This document shows, piece by piece, positions 34,771-42,906 of a stretch of 64,000 nucleotides of DNA. The stretch spans positions 105,629 through 169,628 of the forward strand of contig NZ_LYPL01000015.1 in assembly GCF_001662075.1 (NCBI RefSeq), in the 5' to 3' direction. Source of the stretch: Rhizobium bangladeshense. Lineage in GTDB: Bacteria > Pseudomonadota > Alphaproteobacteria > Rhizobiales > Rhizobiaceae. The number at the start of each line of letters is the position of its first letter. Positions within the stretch are counted from its first letter, which is position 1. Made by a program: the position numbers and the translations under genes. The notes below the pieces were generated by a model. The model was not told the DNA's origin. It did no database searches and saw nothing but the letters and a program-made list of their open reading frames with translations.

Positions 34771-35556
34771 ATGCCTGCGCCCATCATCCGCATCGACAAC
34801 ATCGTCAAGAGATACGGTCCGCTGACCGTGCTCGACGGCCTGTCGATGAATGTCATGCCGGGCGAGAAACTGGCGCTGATCGGGCCGTCGGGCTCCGGCA
34901 AGACGACGATCCTGCGCATCCTGATGACGCTGGAGACGATCAGCGGCGGCCACATCGAGGTCGACGGCGAGCAGCTCTACCACATGCCTGGTGGCAGCGG
35001 GCTGGTGGCGGCCGATGAGCGGCACCTGCATCGCATGCGGGAAAAGATCGGCATGGTCTTCCAGCACTTCAACCTGTTCCCGCATAAATGCGTCCTCGAC
35101 AACGTCACGCTGGCGCCGATGCTGACCAAGGGCATCAAGCGGCCGCAGGCCGAGAAGCGGGCGATGGAGCTTCTGGATATGGTCGGCCTTGCCGACAAGG
35201 CGAAAAGCGTGCCGGCGCAGCTTTCCGGCGGGCAGAAGCAGCGCGTCGCCATTGCCCGGGCGCTGGCGCTGTCGCCGAAGATCATGCTGTTCGACGAGGT
35301 GACCTCGGCACTCGACCCGGAGCTGGTCGAGGAGGTGCTGAACGTCATGCGGAAGCTTGCCTCCGAGACCGATATGACGATGCTTCTCGTCACCCATGAG
35401 ATGGGTTTTGCCCATGATTTTGCCGACCGCGTGCTGTTCTTCGATCGCGGCAAGATCGTCGAGGAAGGCAAGCCGGGCGATATCTTTCGCAATCCGACGC
35501 AGGAGAGGACGCAGACCTTCCTGCGCAAGATCATTGCGGCGGGGCACCGCGTCTGA
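34771..35556 (+). CDS. ehuA: Ectoine/hydroxyectoine ABC transporter ATPase (EhuA)
   Basis: A 261-residue HisP/GlnQ-class ATPase: Walker A GPSGSGKTTI (about 38), Q-loop MVFQHFNLFPHK, signature LSGGQKQRVAIARALAL (about 151), Walker B IMLFDEVTSALDPEL and H-switch LVTHEMGFAHDFADRV. First gene of the ehuABCD-eutABCDE operon; the binding protein EhuB and the two permeases follow. In S. meliloti this transporter imports ectoine and hydroxyectoine for use as nutrients. Confidence 0.92.
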   Translation: MPAPIIRIDNIVKRYGPLTVLDGLSMNVMPGEKLALIGPSGSGKTTILRILMTLETISGGHIEVDGEQLYHMPGGSGLVAADERHLHRMREKIGMVFQHFNLFPHKCVLDNVTLAPMLTKGIKRPQAEKRAMELLDMVGLADKAKSVPAQLSGGQKQRVAIARALALSPKIMLFDEVTSALDPELVEEVLNVMRKLASETDMTMLLVTHEMGFAHDFADRVLFFDRGKIVEEGKPGDIFRNPTQERTQTFLRKIIAAGHRV

Positions 35557-35614
35557 CCTCAGACATTGCCCGCAAGAACAAAACTCAAAGAGAAAGCCAG
35601 AGGAGTTGGGAACG

Positions 35615-36463
35615 ATGAAAGCAGGATATTTTTTGAGCGCCGCCAGCCTGTCGGCGCTTCTGATCACGGCGGCCGCTCCGGCATCCGCTGCCGATGACAA
35701 GCTCGAACAGCTGAAGGAACAGGGTTTTGCCCGCATCGCCATCGCCAACGAGCCGCCGTTCACCGCCGTCGGCGCAGACGGCAAGGTATCGGGCGCCGCG
35801 CCCGACGTGGCACGTGCCATCTTCGAAAAGCTTGGCGTCAAGGAAGTCGTCGCCTCGATCTCGGAATATGGCGCGATGATCCCCGGCCTGCAGGCCGGCC
35901 GTCACGACGCGATCACCGCCGGCCTCTTCATGAAGCCCGAGCGTTGCAACGCCGTTGCCTATTCCGAACCGATCCTTTGCGATGCCGAGGCCTTCGCCCT
36001 CAAGAAGGGCAACCCGCTGAAGCTGACGAGCTACAAGGATATTGCCGACAATCCGGATGCCAAGATCGGCGCGCCGGGCGGCGGCACGGAAGAGAAGCTG
36101 GCGCTGGAAGCCGGCGTGCCGCGTGACCGCGTTATCGTCGTTCCGGATGGGCAGAGCGGCATCAAGATGCTGCAGGACGGCCGCATCGACGTCTATTCGC
36201 TGCCGGTCCTGTCGATCCACGATCTGATGGCGAAGGCGAAGGATCCGAATCTCGAAACCGTCGCCCCCGTCGTCAATGCGCCGGTCTATTGCGACGGCGC
36301 CGCTTTCCGCAAGCAGGATGTCGCGCTGCGTGACGCCTTCGACGTCGAGCTGAAGAAGCTGAAGGAATCCGGCGAATTCGCCAAGATCATCGAACCCTAC
36401 GGCTTCTCGGCCAAGGCGGCGATGTCAACGAGCCGCGAAAAGCTCTGCGCCCCGGCCAAGTAA
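35615..36463 (+). CDS. ehuB: Ectoine/hydroxyectoine-binding protein (EhuB)
   Basis: A 282-residue polar-amino-acid-type receptor with a Sec signal peptide (MKAGYFLSAASLSALLITAA, cleavage near ASAADD). The mature part has the SBP_bac_3 layout: ARIAIANEPPFTAVGADGKVSG, the second-lobe hinge and IGAPGGGTEEKLALEAGV. Context with EhuACD and EutABCDE supports EhuB. ATG 35615 follows AGGAGTTGGG. The 3' side carries a strong hairpin separating it from the permease genes. Confidence 0.92.
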   Translation: MKAGYFLSAASLSALLITAAAPASAADDKLEQLKEQGFARIAIANEPPFTAVGADGKVSGAAPDVARAIFEKLGVKEVVASISEYGAMIPGLQAGRHDAITAGLFMKPERCNAVAYSEPILCDAEAFALKKGNPLKLTSYKDIADNPDAKIGAPGGGTEEKLALEAGVPRDRVIVVPDGQSGIKMLQDGRIDVYSLPVLSIHDLMAKAKDPNLETVAPVVNAPVYCDGAAFRKQDVALRDAFDVELKKLKESGEFAKIIEPYGFSAKAAMSTSREKLCAPAK

Positions 36464-36471
36464 CCTGATGT

Positions 36472-36504
36472 GAGCACGCCGGCCATGCCACGGCCGGCGT
36501 GCTC
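36472..36504 (+). promoter_or_regulatory. 13-bp perfect inverted repeat after ehuB
   Basis: The arms GAGCACGCCGGCC and GGCCGGCGTGCTC enclose a 7-nt loop, 8 nt after the ehuB stop. No T run follows. Likely protects the receptor mRNA or reduces read-through to ehuC. Confidence 0.65.
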
Positions 36505-36535
36505 CTCAAATGATCTCCAGAGAAGCGAGTTGCCG

Positions 36536-37195
36536 ATGTCGGTATGGTCCGGCTATCTGACACTGATCCTTCAGGGCGCCTTGGTGACGCTCCAGCTGAC
36601 GGTCATGGGCTCGGCGCTGGCGCTTGTCATGGCTTTCCTGGCCGGCCTCGGCCGCTTGTCGCCCTTCTTTGCCGTCCGGGCTCTGGCGACAACCTATATC
36701 GAATTCTTTCGCGGCACCTCGATCTTCGTCCAGCTCTTCTGGGTCTATTTCGTACTGCCCTTCGCAGGCGTGACACTGACGCCGCTGCAGGCCGGCGTGC
36801 TGGCGCTCGGCCTAAATGTCGGCGCCTATGGCGCGGAAGTGGTGCGCGGCGCCGTCAAGGCCGTCGGGCGCGAACAGTCGGAAGCCTGTGTCGCGCTCAA
36901 CCTGTCGCGCTATCAGCGCATGCGCCACGTCATCCTGCCGCAGGCGCTGCCGCTGATGCTGCCGACCTTCTGCAACAATGCGATCGAGCTATTGAAGGGC
37001 ACGGCCGTGGTGTCGCTGATCTCACTGACGGACATGACCTTCCAAGCGCAGGTGGTGCGGGCGCAGACCGGCAATACGCTGGTGCCCTTCGCAACGATCC
37101 TCATCCTCTATTTTCTCATGGCCCTGGCGATTTCGGCGGCAATGCGCTGGCTGGAGCGGCGGATGGCGCGTGGCGTCGACGGCATAAGGACCTGA
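36536..37195 (+). CDS. ehuC: Ectoine/hydroxyectoine ABC permease (EhuC)
   Basis: A 219-residue HisMQ-type permease with about five membrane helices; coupling loop EQSEACVALNLSRYQRMRHVILPQALPLMLP. ATG 36536 begins MSVWSGYLTLILQG; upstream in-frame codons cover the intergenic hairpin and are unlikely to be translated. It is followed 4 nt later by ehuD. Confidence 0.9.
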   Translation: MSVWSGYLTLILQGALVTLQLTVMGSALALVMAFLAGLGRLSPFFAVRALATTYIEFFRGTSIFVQLFWVYFVLPFAGVTLTPLQAGVLALGLNVGAYGAEVVRGAVKAVGREQSEACVALNLSRYQRMRHVILPQALPLMLPTFCNNAIELLKGTAVVSLISLTDMTFQAQVVRAQTGNTLVPFATILILYFLMALAISAAMRWLERRMARGVDGIRT

Positions 37196-37199
37196 CCAG

Positions 37200-37859
37200 A
37201 TGGAATGGGATTGGGACTTCGTCTGGCAGATCATGCCGACCCTTCTCGAAGGGTTCAAGATCACCATTCTTGCCACCGTCCTCGGCGCTGCGGTCGCCAT
37301 GGTCATCGGGCTGGCGCTTGCCATTGTGCGGCGATCCCCGGTCGCCGCAGTCTCACGCACGGTCGGTTTGGTCTCGGAATTCATCCGCGGCACGCCGCTG
37401 CTGGTGCAGCTCTATTTCATCTTCTACGTGCTGCCGGATATCGGCATCCGGCTGTCGCCGCTCACCGCCGGCGTCATCGGCATGGGCATTCACTATGCGA
37501 CCTATACCGCCGAAGTCTATCGCGCCGGCATCGAGAATGTGCCGCGCGGACAATGGGAGGCGGCCAAGGCCACCAATCTGACGACGCGCCAGGCCTGGAT
37601 CCACGTGGTCCTGCCGCAGGCGATCCCGCCGATGATCCCGGCGCTCGCCAATTATTTCATCGCCATGTTCAAGGAAACGCCGCTGCTTTCGGCAATCACC
37701 GTGCTCGAATTGATGAACCAGGCAAAGAGCATCGCCAACAGCAATTATCGCTATATCGAGCCGATGACGTTGGTCGGCGTCTTTTTCCTCGTCATCAGCC
37801 TGATCTCGGTCCTCGGATTGCGTTGGCTCGAGGAGCGCTACGCCAGGATGGATGACTGA
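37200..37859 (+). CDS. ehuD: Ectoine/hydroxyectoine ABC permease (EhuD)
   Basis: A 219-residue HisMQ-type permease paralogous to EhuC; EFIRGTPLLVQLYFIFYVLP and GQWEAAKATNLTTRQAWIHVVLPQAIPP are typical. It pairs with EhuC in the membrane complex. Its last codons overlap the start of eutA, joining transport and catabolism genes in one transcript. Confidence 0.9.
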   Translation: MEWDWDFVWQIMPTLLEGFKITILATVLGAAVAMVIGLALAIVRRSPVAAVSRTVGLVSEFIRGTPLLVQLYFIFYVLPDIGIRLSPLTAGVIGMGIHYATYTAEVYRAGIENVPRGQWEAAKATNLTTRQAWIHVVLPQAIPPMIPALANYFIAMFKETPLLSAITVLELMNQAKSIANSNYRYIEPMTLVGVFFLVISLISVLGLRWLEERYARMDD

Positions 37860-38637
37860 CATGACAAGGATCGAAATCATCTCCGCCAGCCGGCGGCCGC
37901 GACTGGACAACCGGCCACTCGAAAAGCGCATCGGCCTCGTCATCCTGGCGACCGACCACACGACCGAAGTCGACTTCCAGCGCATGGTCGCCAGCGACCG
38001 CATCGGCGTCTATGTCAGCCGCATCCACTACACCAATCCGGTGACGCCTGAAAACCTTTTGAAGATGCAGCCGTCGCTGACGGAAGGCGCCGGGCTGATC
38101 CTGCCGGATGAGTCGCTGAACGCGATCATGTATTCCTGCACCTCCGCCTCGGTCGTCATCGGCGACCGCAATATCGAGGCGGCGATCCACGCGTCGAAAC
38201 CGGGTGCTTCAGTCGTGACGCCCACGGCGGCGGCGGTGAAGGGCCTGAAGGCGCTCGGCGCCCGCCGGATTTCGGTGCTGACGCCCTATACGATCGAGAC
38301 CAGCCGGCCGATGGCGGATTATTTCGCGGATCTCGGCTTTGCGATCGACCGCTTCACCTGCCTCGGCCTTAGCGACGACCGCGAGATGGCGCGGATTGCG
38401 CCGGATGATATCGCCGCCTTCGCGCGTGAAGCGCTGGCGCCGCAATCCGACGCGCTGTTCATCTCCTGCACTGCTCTCCGCGCCGCACAGGTCGCCGCCC
38501 GCATCGAAGGCGAGACCGGCAAGCCGGTGGTGACCAGCAATCTCGCAACCGCCTGGGCCTGCCTGAAGCTTTGCGGCGATGAACGGGCGCTGCCCGAGCT
38601 CGGTCAGCTGATGACCAGGTCCTATGGGGAAGGCTGA
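37852..38637 (+). CDS. eutA: EutA, Asp/Glu-racemase-like protein of hydroxyectoine utilisation
   Basis: A 261-residue protein of the arylmalonate decarboxylase/maleate isomerase/Asp-Glu racemase fold. The two catalytic cysteines are placed in MYSCTSASVVIG (about residue 90) and LFISCTALRAAQ (about 205), as in this two-cysteine superfamily. EutA, with EutB and EutC, is proposed to convert 5-hydroxyectoine to ectoine. Two ATGs are possible: 37852, which overlaps ehuD, and 37861. Confidence 0.88.
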   Translation: MTDMTRIEIISASRRPRLDNRPLEKRIGLVILATDHTTEVDFQRMVASDRIGVYVSRIHYTNPVTPENLLKMQPSLTEGAGLILPDESLNAIMYSCTSASVVIGDRNIEAAIHASKPGASVVTPTAAAVKGLKALGARRISVLTPYTIETSRPMADYFADLGFAIDRFTCLGLSDDREMARIAPDDIAAFAREALAPQSDALFISCTALRAAQVAARIEGETGKPVVTSNLATAWACLKLCGDERALPELGQLMTRSYGEG

Positions 38638-38641
38638 GATC

Positions 38642-39643
38642 ATGGCGAGCGCCCTGCCGGTTTCGTTGGAGGACATTCGTGCGGCGGCGCGGCGGATCGA
38701 AGGCCGGGTCGTCGAAACACCGATGGTGCAGTCGGCGTCGCTTGCCGAGATTGCCGGCGTTCCGGTCTGGCTGAAGCTTGAACATCACCAGACGACGGGC
38801 AGCTTCAAGCTGCGCGGGGCGACCAATGCGGTGCTGTCACTGTCACCGGCTGAACGGGCGCGCGGCGTCGTCGCCGCCTCGACCGGAAATCACGGCCGGG
38901 CGCTTGCCCATGCCGCGAAGGCGCAAGGCGCGGTCGCGACGATCTGCATGTCGCGGCTGGTGCCGGAGAACAAGGTTGCGGAAATCCGCCGTCTCGGCGC
39001 CGATGTGCGCATCGTCGGCCGATCGCAGGACGAGGCGCAGCAGGAAGTGGACCGGCTGGTGCGAGAGGAGGGTCTGGTGATGATCCCGCCTTTCGACCAT
39101 CCTGACGTCGTCGCCGGGCAGGGGACGCTCGGGCTCGAAATCGTCGACGCCTTGCCTGAGGTGGCCACGGTGCTGGTGCCGCTTTCCGGCGGCGGCCTTG
39201 CGGCGGGCGTCGCCGCCGCGGTCAAGGGCGTCAATCCCAAGACGAAGGTGATCGGCCTGACGATGGAACAGGGCGCGGCGATGAAGGCGAGCCTCGATGC
39301 CGGACGGCCGGTGCAGGTCGAGGAGGTGAGGAGCCTTGCCGACTCGCTCGGCGGCGGCATTGGCCTCGACAACCGCGTGACCTTCGCCATGTGCCGCGCA
39401 CTTCTCGACGACGTCGTCCTGCTGACGGAGACGGAGATCGCAGCCGGCATGCGCCATGCCTATGCCCGCGAGGGCGAGGTTGTCGAGGGGGCGGGCGCAG
39501 TCGGCATCGCAGCACTGCTGGCCGGAAAGACCCGCTCCGGCGGCCCGGTCGTTGCGATCCTTTCGGGACGGAATGTCGACATGGAACAGCACCGTGGGGT
39601 GATCAACGGCGAGGGTGCGGCGTTCGCGGAGGATAACCCATGA
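38642..39643 (+). CDS. eutB: EutB, threonine dehydratase-like PLP enzyme
   Basis: A 333-residue fold-type II PLP enzyme. The cofactor lysine is in HHQTTGSFKLRGATNAVLSL (about residue 59), the phosphate loop in PLSGGGLAAGVAAAVKG (about 185) and a catalytic asparagine region in ASTGNHGRALAHAA. Serine/threonine dehydratase chemistry suits removal of the hydroxyl group of hydroxyectoine as water. It begins 4 nt after eutA and overlaps eutC by 4 nt. Confidence 0.9.
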   Translation: MASALPVSLEDIRAAARRIEGRVVETPMVQSASLAEIAGVPVWLKLEHHQTTGSFKLRGATNAVLSLSPAERARGVVAASTGNHGRALAHAAKAQGAVATICMSRLVPENKVAEIRRLGADVRIVGRSQDEAQQEVDRLVREEGLVMIPPFDHPDVVAGQGTLGLEIVDALPEVATVLVPLSGGGLAAGVAAAVKGVNPKTKVIGLTMEQGAAMKASLDAGRPVQVEEVRSLADSLGGGIGLDNRVTFAMCRALLDDVVLLTETEIAAGMRHAYAREGEVVEGAGAVGIAALLAGKTRSGGPVVAILSGRNVDMEQHRGVINGEGAAFAEDNP

Positions 39644-40632
39644 GCCGAATGATTATTCTGACGGAAGCGGAATTGCGCAAGGTTGTGGGGCTCGATTCCG
39701 ACGTGGTCGCTTGCGTCGAGCAGGCCTTCGCCGCGCTTGCGACGAAAGCGGTCGCCATGCCGCCGATCCTGCGGCTCGACATTCCCGAGTATCGGGGTGA
39801 GGTCGATGTGAAGACCGCCTACGTGCCCGGCATCGAGGGTTTTGCGATCAAGATCAGCCCCGGCTTCTTCGACAATCCAAAAATCGGTCTGCCGAGCACC
39901 AATGGCATGATGGTGCTGCTGTCGAGCCGAACCGGCCTGGTGCAGGCGCTGCTCCTCGACAACGGCTATCTCACCGACGTGCGCACGGCCGCGGCCGGCG
40001 CCGTCGCGGCGAAGCATCTGTCGCGGCAGAATTCCAGCGTGGCGGCGATCTTCGGCGCCGGCATGCAGGCGCGGCTGCAGCTGGAAGCGCTGACGCTGGT
40101 GCGGCCGATCCGTGACGCCAGGATTTGGGCGCGGGATGCGGCGAGGGCCGAGGGCGTGGCTGCGGAGCTGGCGGCCAGGCTCGGCTTTCCCGTCAACGCG
40201 ATATCCGACCCGCGGCAAGCAATGTCCGGCGCAGACATCATCGTGACCACCACGCCGGCAGAAAAACCGATCATCGACGCCGGCTGGCTCGAAGCCGGGC
40301 AGCATCTGACGGCCATGGGATCGGATGCCGAGCACAAGAACGAGATCGATCCCGCGGCCATAGCCGGCGCCGGTCTCTATGTCGCCGACAGCCTGAAGCA
40401 GACCCGCCGGCTGGGCGAGTTGCACCATGCGATCGAAGCAGGCCTCGTCAATAGGGATGCCGATTTCGCCGAACTCGGCCGGATCGTCGCCGGGCGGATG
40501 TCGGGCAGGACGAGTAGCGACCAGATCACCATCGCCGACCTCACGGGAACTGGCATTCAGGACACCGCCATCGCCACGCTCGCCTTTGCCCGCGCCGGCG
40601 CGACGAATACCGGCACCACATTCGAAAGCTGA
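39640..40632 (+). CDS. eutC: EutC, ornithine cyclodeaminase-like enzyme
   Basis: A 330-residue member of the ornithine cyclodeaminase/mu-crystallin family with a regular dinucleotide loop (VAAIFGAGMQARLQLEAL, about residues 130-147), ITPGF-like KISPGFFDNP and LTDVRTAAAGAVAAKHL. In the EutABC route it is thought to reduce the imine/ene intermediate to ectoine. The ATG overlaps the eutB stop (ATGA). It differs from the atypical homologue at 2739-3743, whose loop lacks GxGxQA. Confidence 0.9.
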   Translation: MSRMIILTEAELRKVVGLDSDVVACVEQAFAALATKAVAMPPILRLDIPEYRGEVDVKTAYVPGIEGFAIKISPGFFDNPKIGLPSTNGMMVLLSSRTGLVQALLLDNGYLTDVRTAAAGAVAAKHLSRQNSSVAAIFGAGMQARLQLEALTLVRPIRDARIWARDAARAEGVAAELAARLGFPVNAISDPRQAMSGADIIVTTTPAEKPIIDAGWLEAGQHLTAMGSDAEHKNEIDPAAIAGAGLYVADSLKQTRRLGELHHAIEAGLVNRDADFAELGRIVAGRMSGRTSSDQITIADLTGTGIQDTAIATLAFARAGATNTGTTFES

Positions 40633-40664
40633 CCGGCGCGGCGCCGGACAAGAAGGGAAGAGAT

Positions 40665-41846
40665 ATGACCCAGCCCCATCTGAAGTTCTCGCTCGGAGAA
40701 TATGCCGAGCGCCTGGAAAAGACACGGCGTGCCATGGAGGCGAGAGGCGTCGATCTGCTTATTGTCAGCGACCCCTCGAATATGGCCTGGCTTACTGGCT
40801 ATGACGGCTGGTCCTTCTACGTTCATCAGGCGGTGATCGTGCCACCGCAGGGCGAGCCGATCTGGTTCGGCCGCGGTCAGGACGCCAACGGCGCCAAGCT
40901 CACCGCCTATCTCAGCCACGACAATATCGTCGGTTATCCCGATCATTACGTGCAGTCGACCGAGCGCCATCCGATGGACTATCTCTCCGGCATCCTGACG
41001 GAGCGCGGCTTCGGCAAGCTGACGATCGGCGTCGAGATGGACAATTACTGGTTCTCCGCCGCAGCCTTCGCCGCGCTGCAGAAGCACCTACCGAACGCGC
41101 GTTTCGTCGATGCGACCGCGCTGGTCAACTGGCAGCGCGCGGTCAAGAGTGACACCGAAATCCAGTACATGCGCAATGCGGCCCGCATCGTCGAAGCGAT
41201 GCATGCCCGCATCTTCGACAAGATCGAGGTCGGCATGCGCAAGTGCGACCTGGTGGCGGAAATTTATGACGCCGGCACTCGCGGCGTCGACGGCATCGGC
41301 GGCGACTATCCGGCGATCGTGCCGCTGCTGCCGTCCGGCGTCGAAGCATCGGCACCGCATCTGACCTGGGACGACCGGCCGTTGAAGAAGGGCGAGGGTA
41401 CGTTTTTCGAAATCGCCGGCTGCTACAATCGTTATCACCTGCCGCTGTCGCGCACGGTTTTCCTCGGCAAGCCGACGCAGGCGTTTCTCGATGCCGAAAA
41501 AGCGACGCTGGAAGGCATGGCAGCCGGTCTTGCGGTCGCCAAGCCCGGCAACACCTGCGAGGATATCGCCAACGCCTTCTTCGCGGTCTTGAAGAAATAC
41601 GGCATCGTCAAGGACAACCGCACGGGTTACCCGATCGGCCTTTCCTATCCGCCGGACTGGGGCGAGCGCACCATGAGCCTGCGCCCCGGCGACCGGACGG
41701 AATTGAAGCCCGGCATGACCTTCCATTTCATGACAGGCCTCTGGCTCGACGATATGGGGTTTGAGACGACGGAGAGCATTCTCATCACCGAAAGCGGTGT
41801 CGAGTGCCTCGCCAACGTGCCGCGCAAGCTGATGGTCAAGGATTGA
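40665..41846 (+). CDS. eutD: EutD/DoeA ectoine hydrolase (M24 peptidase-like)
   Basis: A 393-residue creatinase/prolidase-like protein with N-terminal creatinase_N domain (MEARGVDLLIVSDPSNMAWLTGYDGWSFY) and C-terminal pita-bread fold (about 165-393; GVDGIGGDYPAIVPLLPSG, then NRYHLPLSRTVFLG and TGYPIGLSYPPDWGE). Ectoine hydrolases open the ectoine ring to N-alpha-acetyl-L-2,4-diaminobutyrate. It begins 32 nt after eutC and is followed closely by the deacetylase eutE, its pathway partner. Confidence 0.92.
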   Translation: MTQPHLKFSLGEYAERLEKTRRAMEARGVDLLIVSDPSNMAWLTGYDGWSFYVHQAVIVPPQGEPIWFGRGQDANGAKLTAYLSHDNIVGYPDHYVQSTERHPMDYLSGILTERGFGKLTIGVEMDNYWFSAAAFAALQKHLPNARFVDATALVNWQRAVKSDTEIQYMRNAARIVEAMHARIFDKIEVGMRKCDLVAEIYDAGTRGVDGIGGDYPAIVPLLPSGVEASAPHLTWDDRPLKKGEGTFFEIAGCYNRYHLPLSRTVFLGKPTQAFLDAEKATLEGMAAGLAVAKPGNTCEDIANAFFAVLKKYGIVKDNRTGYPIGLSYPPDWGERTMSLRPGDRTELKPGMTFHFMTGLWLDDMGFETTESILITESGVECLANVPRKLMVKD

Positions 41847-41853
41847 GGCTGTC

Positions 41854-42861
41854 ATGACAGAGACCCGCTTGCGGCCGTCGCCGATCAGCGCGACGGTGGA
41901 TTTCGCCGCCGAGGGCGTCCAGCACGGTTTCCTCAGGCTGCCCTACAGCCGCGACGATTCCGCCTGGGGATCGGTGATGATCCCGATAACGGTCGTCAGG
42001 AACGGCAAGGGGCCGACGGCGCTTCTGACCGGCGGCAACCACGGCGACGAGTATGAGGGACCGATCGCGCTCTTCGATCTCGCCCGCTCGCTGAAGCCTG
42101 ACGAGGTAAGCGGCGCCGTCATCGTCGTGCCGGCGATGAATTATCCGGCGTTCCTGGCGGGCACCAGGACGTCGCCGATCGACAGGGGCAATATGAACCG
42201 AAGTTTCCCCGGCCGGCCGGACGGCACGGTGACCGAGAAGATCGCCGACTATTTCAGCCGTGTGCTTCTGCCGCTGGCGGATATCGTCCTCGACTTCCAT
42301 TCCGGCGGCAAGACGCTCGATTTTTTGCCCTTCTGTGCCGCGCACATTCTGCCCAACAAGCAGCAGGAGCAAAAAGCCTTCGACTTCGTCACGGCGTTTG
42401 CCGCACCCTATTCGATGAAGATGCTGGAGATCGATGCGGTCGGCATGTACGACACGGCGGCCGAGGAAATGGGCAAGATCTTCATCACCACCGAACTCGG
42501 CGGCGGCGGCACCGCGACCGCCAAAAGTGCGGCGATCGCCAAACGCGGCGTGATAAACGTGCTGCGACATGCGGGGATCGTCGCCGGCGCCGTCGATACC
42601 GGTGCGACGACCTGGCTGGACATGCCGGATGGCCGTTGTTTCTCCTTCGCGGAGGAGGGTGGATTGATCGAAGCCGTCATCGACCTCGGTGACGTCGTCA
42701 CTGAGGGTGCGGTCATCGCTCGCATCTATCCGACGGGGCGGACGGGTGAGGCGCCGCGCGAGATCCACGCCGCCATGGACGGTATTCTCTGCGCCCGGCA
42801 TTTTCCGGGGCTCGTCAAACCAGGCGACTGCGTTGCGGTGATGGCGACCGTGACGAGCTGA
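41854..42861 (+). CDS. eutE: EutE/DoeB N-acetyl-diaminobutyrate deacetylase
   Basis: A 335-residue zinc hydrolase of the succinylglutamate desuccinylase/aspartoacylase family. Zinc ligands lie in LLTGGNHGDEYEGPIALFDL (His and Glu, about residues 64 and 67) and in IVLDFHSGGKTLDFLP. NRSFPGRPDG is also family-typical. DoeB/EutE removes the acetyl group from the ectoine hydrolase product to give 2,4-diaminobutyrate, the substrate of the transaminase at 29641-31020. Last gene of the ehu-eut operon. Confidence 0.92.
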   Translation: MTETRLRPSPISATVDFAAEGVQHGFLRLPYSRDDSAWGSVMIPITVVRNGKGPTALLTGGNHGDEYEGPIALFDLARSLKPDEVSGAVIVVPAMNYPAFLAGTRTSPIDRGNMNRSFPGRPDGTVTEKIADYFSRVLLPLADIVLDFHSGGKTLDFLPFCAAHILPNKQQEQKAFDFVTAFAAPYSMKMLEIDAVGMYDTAAEEMGKIFITTELGGGGTATAKSAAIAKRGVINVLRHAGIVAGAVDTGATTWLDMPDGRCFSFAEEGGLIEAVIDLGDVVTEGAVIARIYPTGRTGEAPREIHAAMDGILCARHFPGLVKPGDCVAVMATVTS

Positions 42862-42906
42862 GATGACGGGCAGGCGCGGCGAGATGCGTTTCGCCGGTCG
42901 GCCATC

